Position numbers and translations under genes: made by a program
In this document: positions 52,194 to 61,538 of the stretch, one piece after another
Numbering within the stretch: the first letter of the stretch is position 1
Layout: every line of letters begins with the position of its first letter
Source of the DNA: Didemnitutus sp047777955
GTDB taxonomy: Bacteria; Verrucomicrobiota; Verrucomicrobiia; Opitutales; Opitutaceae
Assembly: GCF_047777955.1 (NCBI RefSeq)
Contig: NZ_CP180537.1
Coordinates: 1,984,001-2,048,000 of the forward strand
Reading direction: 5' to 3'
Length of the DNA stretch: 64,000 bases
Notes under the pieces: model-generated
What the model was told of the DNA's origin: nothing
Seen by the model: only the letters and a program-made list of their open reading frames with translations
The model's database searches: none

Positions 52194-53960
52194 ATGAAAA
52201 AAGCCGAGATCGCCGCCGTGCTCACGGACATCGGGACGCTGCTCGAGTTGAAGGGCGAGAATCCGTTCAAGATCCGCGCCTACGTCACGGGCGCGCGCCT
52301 GATCGAGTCGCTGAGCGAGGAAGAGATCGCCGCGCGCGTCGCCGCCGGCACGCTCGAGGAGGTGAAGGGCATCGGGGAGGCGCTGGCCCAGAAGATCGGC
52401 GAGCTGCACACGACGGGGAAGCTGGAGTTTTACGAGAAGCTGAAGGCGTCGCTGCCGCCCGGCCTGGTGGAATTGCTGGAGATCCCCGGCGTCGGCCCGA
52501 AGAAGATCAAGGCACTGCACGAGCACCTCGGCGTCGACTCGATCGCCAAGCTGGAGGCGGCGTGCCGGGCGGGCACGGTGGCGGCGCTGGCGGGCTTCGG
52601 CGAGAAGACGCAGGCGAAGATCCTCGAGGGCATCGCCAACCGCGTCGCCTACGGCAAGCGCCACGTTTGGTTCGAGGCATGGCAGGCGGCGGAGCCGATC
52701 CTGGCGGGGCTGCGCGCGCTGCCGCAGGTCGAGCAGGCGGAGCACGCCGGCAGCCTGCGCCGCCGGCTCGAGACGGTGGGCGATCTGGATTTCCTCGTGG
52801 CGACGCGCGACCCGCAGCCGGTGGCGGACTGGTTCGTGCGGCGGCCGGAGGTGAAGGAGGTCACCGCACACGGCGAGACGAAGGCCAGTGTGCGCCTCCA
52901 ATCGGGCATCCAGGCGGATCTGCGGATGGTGCCGCCGGAGCAGTTCGTGTTCGCGCTGCACCACTTCACCGGGTCGAAGGACCACAACGTCCAGATGCGC
53001 CACCGCGCCCTGCAGCGCGGGCTGAGCATGAGCGAGTGGGGACTCGTGCCCGCGGAAGGCGAGGGCACGGCGAAACAGAAGGCCGAGGACCGCGGACGGC
53101 AGACGGACATCGCGACGGAGGAGCAGCTCTTCCGCGCGCTCGGCCTGCCTTTCATCCCGCCCGAACTGCGCGAGGGCCTGGGCGAGATCGAGGCCGCCGA
53201 GGCCGGGCCGCTGCCGCGCCTGCTGGAGGAAGGCGACCTGCGCGGCGTGTTCCACAACCACACGACGGAGTCCGACGGCCACAACACCCTCGAGGAGATG
53301 ACGCGCGCGGCGCAGGAGCTTGGCTGGGAATATTTCGGCGTGGCCGATCACTCGAAATCCAGTTTCCAGGCCCGCGGTCTCGACGAGGCGCGGCTGGCCG
53401 CGCAGGTCGCGGCGATCCGGAAGCTGAACGCGGCGAAGAAATTCACGACGCATGTCTTCGCCGGCAGCGAGGTGGACATCCTGCCGGACGGGCGGCTCGA
53501 TTTTGCCGACGACGTGCTGGCGACCCTGGATTACGTGGTCGCATCGGTGCACTCGTCATTTAAGCAGAGCCGCGAGGACATGACTGCGCGCATCATCCGG
53601 GCGATCGAGCACCCGCGCGTCACGATGCTCGGGCACCTGACCGGCCGCCTGCTGCTGGAGCGGCCGGGCTACGACGTCGATGCCGACAAGGTGATCGATG
53701 CCGCGATCGCCCACGGCGTGATCATCGAGTTAAACGCCGCCCCGTGGCGCCTCGACATGGACTGGCGCCTGTGGCGGCGCGCGGCCGAGCGCGGGCTGCT
53801 CACGAGCATCAACCCCGACGCGCACGCGACCGGCCAGCTGCAATGGTTCCGCGCCGGCGTGGCCGCGGCCCGCAAGGGCTGGCTGACGAAGGAAAACGTG
53901 TTCAACACCCGTTCGCTGGCCGAAGTGAAGCAATACCTCGCCGCCCGCGCGGCGCGCTGA
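52194..53960 (+). CDS. polX: DNA polymerase X family protein (PolX) with PHP domain
   Basis: A 588-residue DNA repair polymerase. The N-terminal helix-hairpin-helix part (about 1-140; GIGEALAQKIGEL, LEIPGVGPKKIKAL) binds DNA. The nucleotidyltransferase motif GSLRRRLETVGDLDFLV near residue 190 gives the catalytic Asp pair. The C-terminal PHP domain (about 345-580) has metal-binding residues in FHNHTTESDGHN, ADHSKSS, AGSEVDILPDG, ASVHSS and INPDAHAT, consistent with 3'-5' exonuclease or AP-endonuclease activity. It lies 11 bp after menE. Confidence 0.95.
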   Translation: MKKAEIAAVLTDIGTLLELKGENPFKIRAYVTGARLIESLSEEEIAARVAAGTLEEVKGIGEALAQKIGELHTTGKLEFYEKLKASLPPGLVELLEIPGVGPKKIKALHEHLGVDSIAKLEAACRAGTVAALAGFGEKTQAKILEGIANRVAYGKRHVWFEAWQAAEPILAGLRALPQVEQAEHAGSLRRRLETVGDLDFLVATRDPQPVADWFVRRPEVKEVTAHGETKASVRLQSGIQADLRMVPPEQFVFALHHFTGSKDHNVQMRHRALQRGLSMSEWGLVPAEGEGTAKQKAEDRGRQTDIATEEQLFRALGLPFIPPELREGLGEIEAAEAGPLPRLLEEGDLRGVFHNHTTESDGHNTLEEMTRAAQELGWEYFGVADHSKSSFQARGLDEARLAAQVAAIRKLNAAKKFTTHVFAGSEVDILPDGRLDFADDVLATLDYVVASVHSSFKQSREDMTARIIRAIEHPRVTMLGHLTGRLLLERPGYDVDADKVIDAAIAHGVIIELNAAPWRLDMDWRLWRRAAERGLLTSINPDAHATGQLQWFRAGVAAARKGWLTKENVFNTRSLAEVKQYLAARAAR

Positions 53961-54031
53961 GGGAACGGAGGCGGCCGCCCGCGGCGACGCGGGCTTGTAG
54001 TCGGCCATGGCGCCGCCCAAGCTCGCCGCGC

Positions 54032-55063
54032 ATGGTCTATCTGGTCACCGGTGCGGCGGGCTTCATCGCCTCGAAAGTCTGCGAGCGGCTGCTCGCGGAC
54101 GGCCACACCGTCGTGGGGGTCGACAATCTGAACGACTACTACGATCCACGACTGAAGGACTACCGGCTCGCCCGCCTGCTCGGCGCGACGGAGCAATTCC
54201 TGCCCGGTGCGGCGGTGACGTCGCGCTACGCGGGCCGGGCCGTGAAGCACGGGCGCTTCCACTTCCGCGCGCTGGACCTCGAGGATCTGGCGGCGCTCGA
54301 GGCTCTGTTCACGGAGTTCCCGTTCGACGCCGTGTTCAATTTGGCGGCGCGCGCCGGCGTGCGTTTCAGTCTCGAGAACCCGCACGTCTACCTCTCGACC
54401 AACGCCCACGGCACGCTGAACGTCATGGAGGCGATGCGCCGCCACGGCGTGCGCAAGCAGGTGCTGGCCTCGACCTCGTCGCTTTACGCCGGATGTCCGA
54501 TGCCGTTCACGGAGGATCAGCCGGTCAACACGCCGCTCTCGCCCTACGCCGCGACGAAGAAGGCGGCGGAGCTGATGGCCTACACCTACCACAAGCTCTA
54601 CGGTCTCGACACGACGGTCGTGCGCTACTTCACGGTGTTCGGACCGGCGGGGCGCCCGGACATGGCGCCGTTCCGGTTTATCGAGTGGATCACCCGCGGG
54701 CAACCGATCGAGCTCTTCGGCGACGGCACCCAGGCACGAGACTTCACTTTCGTCGACGACATCGCGCACGGCACGGTGCTGGCGGCAAAGCCAGTCGGCT
54801 ACGAGATCGTCAACCTCGGTGGTGGCAACAATCCCGTCAGCCTGCACGCGATTATCGGCTGCATCGAGTCAGCGCTCGGTCGGAAGGCCAGGCTCGTCGG
54901 CAGGCCGCCGCACGCGGCCGACATGCAGCAGACCTGGGCCGACATCACCAAGGCTGGCCGTTTGTTAGGCTGGCGTCCCCAGGTCTCGGTCGAGGAGGGC
55001 TTCCGCCGCACCGTCGCCTGGCATCGCGAGCACGCGGCTTGGCTGGCGCAGATCCGACTTTGA
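54032..55063 (+). CDS. UDP-glucuronate 4-epimerase-like NAD-dependent epimerase
   Basis: A 343-residue extended SDR. GAAGFIASKVCERLLADGH is the NAD site (Ala replaces the usual third Gly). LNDYYDPRLK is characteristic of GAE/CapI-type UDP-glucuronate epimerases, and the catalytic set is STSSLYAG with YAATKKAAE. The C-terminal PPHAADMQQTWADITKA also fits. It probably makes UDP-galacturonate for surface polysaccharide. ATG 54032 is used. A DegT aminotransferase follows 8 bp later, so the pair may act on the same polysaccharide. Confidence 0.88.
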   Translation: MVYLVTGAAGFIASKVCERLLADGHTVVGVDNLNDYYDPRLKDYRLARLLGATEQFLPGAAVTSRYAGRAVKHGRFHFRALDLEDLAALEALFTEFPFDAVFNLAARAGVRFSLENPHVYLSTNAHGTLNVMEAMRRHGVRKQVLASTSSLYAGCPMPFTEDQPVNTPLSPYAATKKAAELMAYTYHKLYGLDTTVVRYFTVFGPAGRPDMAPFRFIEWITRGQPIELFGDGTQARDFTFVDDIAHGTVLAAKPVGYEIVNLGGGNNPVSLHAIIGCIESALGRKARLVGRPPHAADMQQTWADITKAGRLLGWRPQVSVEEGFRRTVAWHREHAAWLAQIRL

Positions 55064-55071
55064 ATCATCCG

Positions 55072-56190
55072 ATGGCTGACTCTCCTCGCCGACTCTATTC
55101 CGCCGACCCGAAGGCCGGTTACCTGGCCGCCAAGGTCGAGATCGAAGCCGCGATCGCGCGCGTGCTCGAGAGCGGCACCTACATCCACGGGCGCGAGCTC
55201 GCGGCCTTCGAGACGGAGTTCGCGGCGTTTCTCGGCGCCGGCGGCTGCGCCGGCGTGGCGAACGGCACCGACGCGATCGAGCTGGCGCTGCGCGCGCTCG
55301 GCATCGGGCCGGGCGATCGCGTCGCCACCGTTGCCAATACCGTGACCGCCACCGTGGCCGCGATTGTCGCGACCGGAGCGGAGCCCGTTTACGTCGAGAT
55401 CGAGTCCGACACGATGCTGATGAGCCCGGCCGCGCTGGCCGAGGCGCTGCGCGCGGATGGCGCGCGGCGGATCCGGGCGGTCGTCCCGGTGCACCTCTAC
55501 GGCCAGGCCTGCGACATGCCGGCGATCGTCGAGCTGGCGCGTGCGCACGGCGCCAAGGTTCTCGAGGACTGCGCGCAGGCGCACGGCGCGACGGTGGCCG
55601 GTCGCGTGGCCGGCACGTGGGGCGACCTGGCGTCGTTCAGCTTTTATCCGACCAAAAACCTCGGTGCGCTCGGCGACGGCGGCGCGGTGGTCGGCGGCGA
55701 TGCGACGGCGCTGGAGCGCGTGCGACGGCTCCGGCAATACGGCTGGCGCACGCGCTACGTGAGCGATGAGCACGGGCGCAACAGCCGGCTCGACGAATTG
55801 CAGGCGGCGATCCTGCGCGCGCGTCTGCCGCGCCTCGCGGCGGAGAACGCCTCCCGCGGGCAGCTGGCCGCGCGTTACGCGGCCTTGCTGGCCGGCGCAC
55901 CGCTGCAGCTGCCGGTCGTGGCGCCGGGGCGCACCCACGTCTGGCATCAGTTCGTAGTGCGCACGCCGCGCCGCGACGCGCTGCGGGCGACGCTGGAGGA
56001 GCAGGGCATTTTCTGCGGCGTGCTTTATCCCGTGCCGGTCTACCGGCAGCCCGGGTATGCCGCCGAGGTGGGGCGGCCGCAGACCGAGCGGGCCTGCGCG
56101 GAGGTGCTCTCCCTGCCGCTGCATCCGGGCATCGCGCCCGCCGACGTCGAGCGCGTCGCCGCCGCCGTGCGCTCCGCGCTGCACGCCTGA
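55072..56190 (+). CDS. DegT/DnrJ/EryC1/StrS-family sugar aminotransferase
   Basis: A 372-residue PLP enzyme that aminates keto-sugar nucleotides. The cofactor Lys is in SFYPTKNLGALGDGGAV near residue 190. The N-terminal ESGTYIHGRELAAFETEFA and the phosphate-binding ANGTDAIELALRALG are typical, as is RNSRLDELQAAIL. Substrate unknown; likely a UDP- or dTDP-linked 3- or 4-keto sugar for LPS or exopolysaccharide. It lies 8 bp after the epimerase gene. Confidence 0.9.
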   Translation: MADSPRRLYSADPKAGYLAAKVEIEAAIARVLESGTYIHGRELAAFETEFAAFLGAGGCAGVANGTDAIELALRALGIGPGDRVATVANTVTATVAAIVATGAEPVYVEIESDTMLMSPAALAEALRADGARRIRAVVPVHLYGQACDMPAIVELARAHGAKVLEDCAQAHGATVAGRVAGTWGDLASFSFYPTKNLGALGDGGAVVGGDATALERVRRLRQYGWRTRYVSDEHGRNSRLDELQAAILRARLPRLAAENASRGQLAARYAALLAGAPLQLPVVAPGRTHVWHQFVVRTPRRDALRATLEEQGIFCGVLYPVPVYRQPGYAAEVGRPQTERACAEVLSLPLHPGIAPADVERVAAAVRSALHA

Positions 56191-56271
56191 GCCTGGCGGC
56201 GCGGAGCGCGGAAAATCCTCCGGGCAACCGATTCAGGCTCGCGCTCGCGCGTTGCGGTGCTTTTTCGCGGC

Positions 56272-58488
56272 ATGAAATGCCAACGTTTGCAGGCACTGGT
56301 TTTCGCGGGCTGGCTGGCACTGGCGGGCGGGGTGGGGGCGGGACGCGCGGCGTTGCCGGACTACGACCTCCACGTGCTCTACGACAACAGCCCGGCGAAC
56401 GGCGGCTACTACAACACCGAGGCCGGCGTGGTCGCGCCGAGCACCTTCGAGCGCCTGGGCGAGCGGCTTCCGACCACGACGGAGCGCTTCGTGAGCCCGC
56501 CGAACGCGCTCAAGTTGCACTGGAAGTCCGCCAGCGGCGGGGCGTGGCACGCGGTGATCAAGGATCCGGGCCGCGACTGGCGGAAACTCAAGTTGGACGG
56601 CGACACGCTGGCGTTCTGGTGCTGGTCCGACACGGAGATCACCGCCGAGAACTCGCCGCGGGTGACGATGCAGGACGCGGCCAACAACTGGGCCGCGCCC
56701 GAGACGCTGGTGCAGGGCACGGCGCGGCTGCCGGCGAAGCAGTGGGTGCGGGTGAAGCTCGCGCTGGACGGGCGCCACTCGATCTTCCGGGACACGTCGG
56801 ACCGCACGTTCAAGATGCAGGATGCGGTCGCCGTGATCTTCACCCAGGGACTCGACGACGGCGGCGAGCACACGCTCTACGTCGATGATTTCATGATCGT
56901 CGACAGTCAGGCCGCGACGCCGCCGGCCCCGGCGGCGCCGGGCGCCGTGCAGGTCACCGGCTACGAGCGGCACTTCGACGTGTCGTGGCAGCCCAGTCCC
57001 TCGGAGAACGTGCTCGCCTACCGCATCTATCGCTCGGAGGACGGCACGACCTACCAGCCTGTCGGCACGCAGCGCAACGCCTGGACGCGCTTCATGGACT
57101 GGGCCGGTGCGCCCGGGAAGCGCGCCAGCTACCGGGTGACGGCGGTCGATCTCGACGGGCGCGAGTCGCCCCTGAGCGCGCCCTCCGCGGTGGCGACGAC
57201 GCGCCCGATGACGGACGACGAGTTGCTCGAGATGGTGCAGCTCGCGTGCTTCCGCTACTACTGGGAGGCGGGGCACGCGCATTCCGGCCTCGCGCCCGAG
57301 ATTCTGCCCGGCGACCGGAACCTGATGGCGCTCGGCGGCAACGGCTTTGGCGTGATGGCGCTGCTCGTGGCGACCGAGCGCCAGTGGATCACGCGCGAGC
57401 AGGCGACGGAGCGGCTGCAGAGGATCCTGCGTTTCCTCGACGCCGCGCCGCGTTTTCACGGCGCGTGGGCGCATTTCCTCGACGCGCGAAACAGCCAGGT
57501 GATCCCGTATTTCGGCATCTACGACAACGGCGCGGACCTCGTCGAGACGGCGTTCATGATGCAGGGTCTGCTCGCGGCGCGGCAGTATTTCGACCGCGAC
57601 ACCGCGGCCGAGCGCGCGATCCGCGAGACGGTGACGCGCTTCTGGCGCGAGGTGGAGTGGCCGTGGTTCCGCAAGGAGCCCGACAGCGACTTCCTCTGGT
57701 GGCACTGGTCGCCCGACCACGGCTTCCACATCAACCACCCGCTCGTCGGCTGGAACGAGTCGATGATCATCTACCTGCTCGCCATCGCGTCGCCCACGCA
57801 TCCGGTGCCCGCGAGCCTATATCACACCGGCTGGGCCGGGCAGTCCGACCTGGCCGTGCGCTATCGTCGCGGCTGGAGTCGCACGACTCAGGGCGACCAC
57901 TTCGTGAACGGGAACACCTACTACGGCATCAAGCTCGAGGTGGGCGAGGGGCCCGGCGCGGAGCTGTTCTTCACCCATTTCTCCTATCTGGGCTTCGATC
58001 CGCGCGGGAAACGCGACGCCTATACGAACTACTTCAAGAACAACCGCGCCATCGCCCGCATCGCGCGCGCCTACTGCATGGCGAATCCGCGCGGCTACGC
58101 CGGCTACGGTCCGGATTGCTGGGGACGCTCCGCGGGCGTGAACAACGGCGGCGGCCGGCCCGAGCCCCGCGACGACAACGGCACGATCAACGTCATGGCC
58201 TCGCTCTCGTCCATGCCCTACACGCCCGACGAGTCGCTCGCCGCGCTGAAGCACTTCTACCGCGACCTCGGCGACCGCGTCTGGGGCACGTTCGGTTTCC
58301 ACGACGGTTTCAACGAGACCTGGAACTGGTTCGACGAGGACTACATGGCGCTCAACCAGGCGCCCATCGTCGTCATGATCGAGAACCACCGCTCGGGATT
58401 GGTCTGGAAGAACTTCATGGCCAATCCGGAGATCGCGCCCGCGCTCGCGAAGATCGGGTTCAAGCCCGATGCCGAGCCGGTGAAGTGA
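56272..58488 (+). CDS. Secreted PF10091 glucoamylase-like (GH144-type) enzyme
   Basis: A 738-residue protein with a signal peptide (about 1-26). A beta-rich N-terminal module (about 30-220, jelly-roll-like) is followed by a fibronectin-III-like linker (VTGYERHFDVSWQPSP, VLAYRIYRSEDG). A C-terminal (alpha/alpha)6 barrel (about 325-730; FRYYWEAGHAHSGLAPE, GGNGFGVMALL, FGFHDGFNETWNWF) completes the protein. PF10091 members include endo-beta-1,2-glucanases (GH144). An in-frame start five codons upstream exists, but ATG 56272 gives the better signal peptide. A LacI-type palindrome (56279-56290) lies within the first codons. The linkage specificity is inferred, not proven. Confidence 0.85.
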   Translation: MKCQRLQALVFAGWLALAGGVGAGRAALPDYDLHVLYDNSPANGGYYNTEAGVVAPSTFERLGERLPTTTERFVSPPNALKLHWKSASGGAWHAVIKDPGRDWRKLKLDGDTLAFWCWSDTEITAENSPRVTMQDAANNWAAPETLVQGTARLPAKQWVRVKLALDGRHSIFRDTSDRTFKMQDAVAVIFTQGLDDGGEHTLYVDDFMIVDSQAATPPAPAAPGAVQVTGYERHFDVSWQPSPSENVLAYRIYRSEDGTTYQPVGTQRNAWTRFMDWAGAPGKRASYRVTAVDLDGRESPLSAPSAVATTRPMTDDELLEMVQLACFRYYWEAGHAHSGLAPEILPGDRNLMALGGNGFGVMALLVATERQWITREQATERLQRILRFLDAAPRFHGAWAHFLDARNSQVIPYFGIYDNGADLVETAFMMQGLLAARQYFDRDTAAERAIRETVTRFWREVEWPWFRKEPDSDFLWWHWSPDHGFHINHPLVGWNESMIIYLLAIASPTHPVPASLYHTGWAGQSDLAVRYRRGWSRTTQGDHFVNGNTYYGIKLEVGEGPGAELFFTHFSYLGFDPRGKRDAYTNYFKNNRAIARIARAYCMANPRGYAGYGPDCWGRSAGVNNGGGRPEPRDDNGTINVMASLSSMPYTPDESLAALKHFYRDLGDRVWGTFGFHDGFNETWNWFDEDYMALNQAPIVVMIENHRSGLVWKNFMANPEIAPALAKIGFKPDAEPVK
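56279..56290. promoter_or_regulatory. Candidate LacI-family operator at the 5' end of the PF10091 gene
   Basis: GCCAACGTTTGC differs by one base from the perfect palindrome GCAAACGTTTGC, the classic half-site pattern of LacI-family regulators. It overlaps codons 3-7 of the PF10091 gene. The same word recurs near lacI, supporting but not proving function. It could be coincidental within coding sequence. Confidence 0.45.
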
Positions 58489-58564
58489 GGCGGCGCCCGC
58501 CCGCGAAGCCGCGCGGATCTGCGTGGCGCGCCGTCGCATTCGCGTGACGTCCCGCGGACGCGGC

Positions 58565-60229
58565 TCAGCGTGCGAGCTGGATGATCGCGTAGCTGAGCGG
58601 CGGCAGCTCGACGCGCCAGGCGCCGGCCGCACCGGCGAGCGCGTGCGTTTCGCCGTCGAGCGACGTCGCGTGCGAGAGGTCGAGATCCGCCGGGAGGACG
58701 CCGGCGAGCGGGCGGTCGGTGGGATTGAGTGCGACCAGCACGCGGTCGTGCTCACGGGTCCGGAGGTAGGCGATCGGCTGGCCCGCGTCGGCGAGCAGCG
58801 CGCGGAAATCCCCGCTGGCCCCCAGCGCCGGATGGGCGCGACGCAGCGCGATGAAGCGTTGCACGGCGCGGAGCGGCGAGGTGGCGTCCGCCAGCTGGGC
58901 GGCGACGTTCGGCCGCTCGGGCGACGGATCGACCGCGAGGTAGAATTTCTCGAGCGGGGCGGTGGAGAAGCCGGCGCCGGGCGTGGCGTCCCACTGCATC
59001 GGCGTGCGCGCCGGCGTGCGCTCGTAGCCGCCCTCGCGGTTCACGGTGAACGGCGGCGAGCGCATCCCGAGCTCGTCGCCGTAGTAGAGGAACGGCACGC
59101 CGGGCATGGTGAGCAGGAAGGCGTGCGCCACGACGAGGTCGCGGGCCGCGCGGCCGTTGCCGAGGCGCGGCGTCGTGTCGTGGTTGCCGGTGTGGAGCGC
59201 CATGAAGCCCCGCCCGCGGGTCGCGGCCAGGAGCGGCTCGAACTCGGTCAGGAATTTCCGGAAGGGCGTCGTGCCGCGCCGGTCGAAGATCGCCGGCTGG
59301 CCGCCGTGCTCGCGGAAGACGGACGCGTAGCCCGGCTTCGTCCACTGCAGGAGGAAATCCATGTGGAAGCCCTGCGGGATCGCGAGCTGCGGCTCGGACC
59401 ACTCGGAGACCATCGCCTTGTCCGGATAGTCGCGGTCCATCCACTCGCGGAACTCGCGCCAGAGCGCGGCGGTGGCGGTGCCGTCCGGGTCGTTCTTCAC
59501 CAGCGAGCCGGCCATATCGACGCGAAAGCCGCTCGCGCCCATCTCGAACCAGAAGCGCATGATCTTCTTCAGCTCGGCGCGCACCGCCAGCGGACCGGGC
59601 GCGTCCACCCGCTGTTGCCACGGCTGCGCCGGATCGGGCCGGGCGTAGCCGTAGTTGAGCGCGGGCTGGCAGGAATAGAAGCTGGCGATGTAGTTCGCGC
59701 TGCGCTCGGCGGTGCCGACCACCACCTGCTGGTTCGGGGCGAAGAGCTGCCCGACGCCGGCGGTCCAGATATACCAGTCCGTGTAGGCGTTCCTCGCCGC
59801 CCGCTGGGATTCGCGGAACCACGGATGCTGGTCGGAGGTGTGCGCGGCCACGAGGTCGAGCATCACGTGGATCCCGAGCCGCCGGGCCGCGGCGAAGAGC
59901 TCGCGCAGGTCGTCGTTGGTGCCGTAGCGGGGCGCGACGCGGTAGAAATCGGCGACGTCGTAGCCGCCGTCGCGGAAGGGCGAGACGAAGCAGGGATTCA
60001 GCCAGATGCCGGTGACGCCGAGGTCGTGCAGGTAGGGGAGCTTCTGAATGATCCCGCGCAGGTCGCCGATGCCGTCGCCGTCCGAGTCGGCGTAGCTCTG
60101 CGGGTAGATCTGGTAGAACACGGCCTGCTCGAGCCAGGCGGGTGGGGGACGGAGCTCGGCCGCGGGCGCGGCGACGCAGAGGAGCCCCGGCAGCGCCAGG
60201 CGCGCGAGGCGGGCGACGACAGCGTTCAT
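58565..60229 (-). CDS. GH13 alpha-amylase-family enzyme
   Basis: A 554-residue secreted or periplasmic hydrolase with a signal peptide (LARLALPGLLCVAA). Family GH13 barrel: VFYQIYPQSYADSDGDGIGDL, the nucleophile Asp in GFRVDMAGS, acid/base Glu in MVSEWSEPQL and Asp in HTGNHDTTPR. The D-G-D-G-I-G-D-L motif resembles oligo-1,6-glucosidase or trehalose/maltose-type enzymes. A small C-terminal beta domain follows. Its exact substrate (alpha-glucan or alpha-glucoside) is not decided by sequence. It is divergent from the LacI gene, with a candidate operator between them. Confidence 0.93.
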   Translation of the reverse strand: MNAVVARLARLALPGLLCVAAPAAELRPPPAWLEQAVFYQIYPQSYADSDGDGIGDLRGIIQKLPYLHDLGVTGIWLNPCFVSPFRDGGYDVADFYRVAPRYGTNDDLRELFAAARRLGIHVMLDLVAAHTSDQHPWFRESQRAARNAYTDWYIWTAGVGQLFAPNQQVVVGTAERSANYIASFYSCQPALNYGYARPDPAQPWQQRVDAPGPLAVRAELKKIMRFWFEMGASGFRVDMAGSLVKNDPDGTATAALWREFREWMDRDYPDKAMVSEWSEPQLAIPQGFHMDFLLQWTKPGYASVFREHGGQPAIFDRRGTTPFRKFLTEFEPLLAATRGRGFMALHTGNHDTTPRLGNGRAARDLVVAHAFLLTMPGVPFLYYGDELGMRSPPFTVNREGGYERTPARTPMQWDATPGAGFSTAPLEKFYLAVDPSPERPNVAAQLADATSPLRAVQRFIALRRAHPALGASGDFRALLADAGQPIAYLRTREHDRVLVALNPTDRPLAGVLPADLDLSHATSLDGETHALAGAAGAWRVELPPLSYAIIQLAR

Positions 60230-60274
60230 GCGCGCACGCTAGGTCCGGCGCCGCGACGCGGGCAATCCCTCTTT

Positions 60275-60286
60275 GCACACGTTTGC
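60275..60286. promoter_or_regulatory. Candidate LacI-family operator between GH13 and lacI genes
   Basis: GCACACGTTTGC is one mismatch from GCAAACGTTTGC. It lies in the 95-bp divergent gap, so it could control both the GH13 gene and the regulator itself. Confidence 0.6.
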
Positions 60287-60324
60287 TTGCCGGGCGCCCG
60301 CAGACCTGCACGATGCTCGCACCC

Positions 60325-61411
60325 ATGCCCCCCGCCGCTCCCAACGGCTCGACAAGACCGGTATCGTCCAGATCGCCGCCAAGCTCGGCGTCTCGCCGTC
60401 GACGGTTTCCCGCGCCCTCCGTCCCGAGACGGCGCACCTCGTGCGCGAGGACCGGCGCAAGGAGATCCTCGACCTCGCCGAGAAGCAGCACTTCCTGCCC
60501 AACCTCGGCGCGCGCATGCTCCGCAAGGGCGTGAACACCACCCTCACGGTGGTCGTGCCGCTGGATGAAAACATTTTCTTCTCCGAGTTCTACGGCCGCT
60601 TTCTCGCCGGCACGCTCCACGCCGCCGCCGCGCGCGGGTGGGGGTGCACATCTGCACGCTCCGCCGCAAGGAGGGCGCGAGCTTCCGCGAGGCGATGCAG
60701 CACCTGGCGCTCAACTCCTCGGGGCTCATCTACCTGGCCGAGCCGCTGTCGCAGGCCGACGTGCAGGAACTGAAGGGCTACCGCCGGCCGTTCGTGCTGA
60801 CCAAGTCGGCCCTGCCGCCCGGCGTGCGCGCGGCCGACCTCGGCGTGCCGGTCGTCGGGGTGGACAACCTCGCCGGCGCCCGCTCGGTCGCCAGCCTCCT
60901 GCTGCAGCTCGGCCACCGGAAGATCGGCCTGCTGCTCGGCCCGGCCGGCTCGCGCGACGCCGACGAGCGGCGCCGCGGCTACCTGGAGATGCTCGAGAAG
61001 GCCGGGGTGAAGCCGCGGGCCGAGTGGATCTTCGAGGGGAATTTCAGCGCGGAGACCGGCCGCGCCGGCATCACGAAGTTCCTGCAGTGCGCCGAGCGCC
61101 CGACGGCCGTGTGCTGCGCCAACGACGAGATCGCCTTCGGCGCGATCAACGCCGCGCACGTCGCCGGCCTGCGCTGCCCGGACGATCTTTCCGTCGTCGG
61201 CTTCGACGACGGCATCTGGGCGACCGCCTGCCAGCCGGCGCTGACCACCGTGCGCCAGCCGCTGGCCGACATGGCGGAGCGCGCCGTCGGCCTCGTGGTG
61301 GAGGCGGCCAATTCCCCCGGCGCCGCCGCCCGCGTGATGCTCGACGAGATGCCGGCGCCGATGATGATTCGCGAGTCCACGCGGCCGCTGCGCACGGCGG
61401 ACCGGAAATAG
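60325..61411 (+). CDS. LacI-family transcriptional regulator, two frameshifts
   Basis: About 362 residues when repaired. The N-terminal HTH is VQIAAKLGVSPSTVSRALRPE, quoted here to mark residues about 13-33. It is in frame with an ATG at 60325 only if one C is added to the C6 run at 60328-60333, giving MPPRRSQRLDKTG. A second single base is missing at the G run 60636-60638, where RGVGVHICTLRRKEG is restored. The ligand-binding core (VVGVDNLAGARSVASLLLQLGH, CCANDEIAFGAINAAH, SVVGFDDG) is complete. It probably senses a glucan-derived sugar and represses the flanking glycosidase genes. Two one-base losses in G/C runs point to sequence error, not decay. Confidence 0.8.
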
Positions 61412-61469
61412 CCCGAGGCGGTTCGTTCGGCTCCAATGACAAGTCGTGCGGCGTTTTTGGCCTTGCTTT

Positions 61470-61481
61470 GCAAACGTTGTC
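61470..61481. promoter_or_regulatory. Candidate LacI-family operator upstream of the second PF10091 gene
   Basis: GCAAACGTTGTC has a perfect left half (GCAAAC) and matches the palindrome at 10 of 12 positions. It lies 57 bp before the ATG chosen for the downstream gene and directly before an alternative ATG at 61482, favouring the downstream start. Confidence 0.5.
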
Positions 61482-61538
61482 ATGAAACTGTCCGCCATCC
61501 CCGGCGCGCTTGCGGCGCCCTGTTATCGCACCCACACC

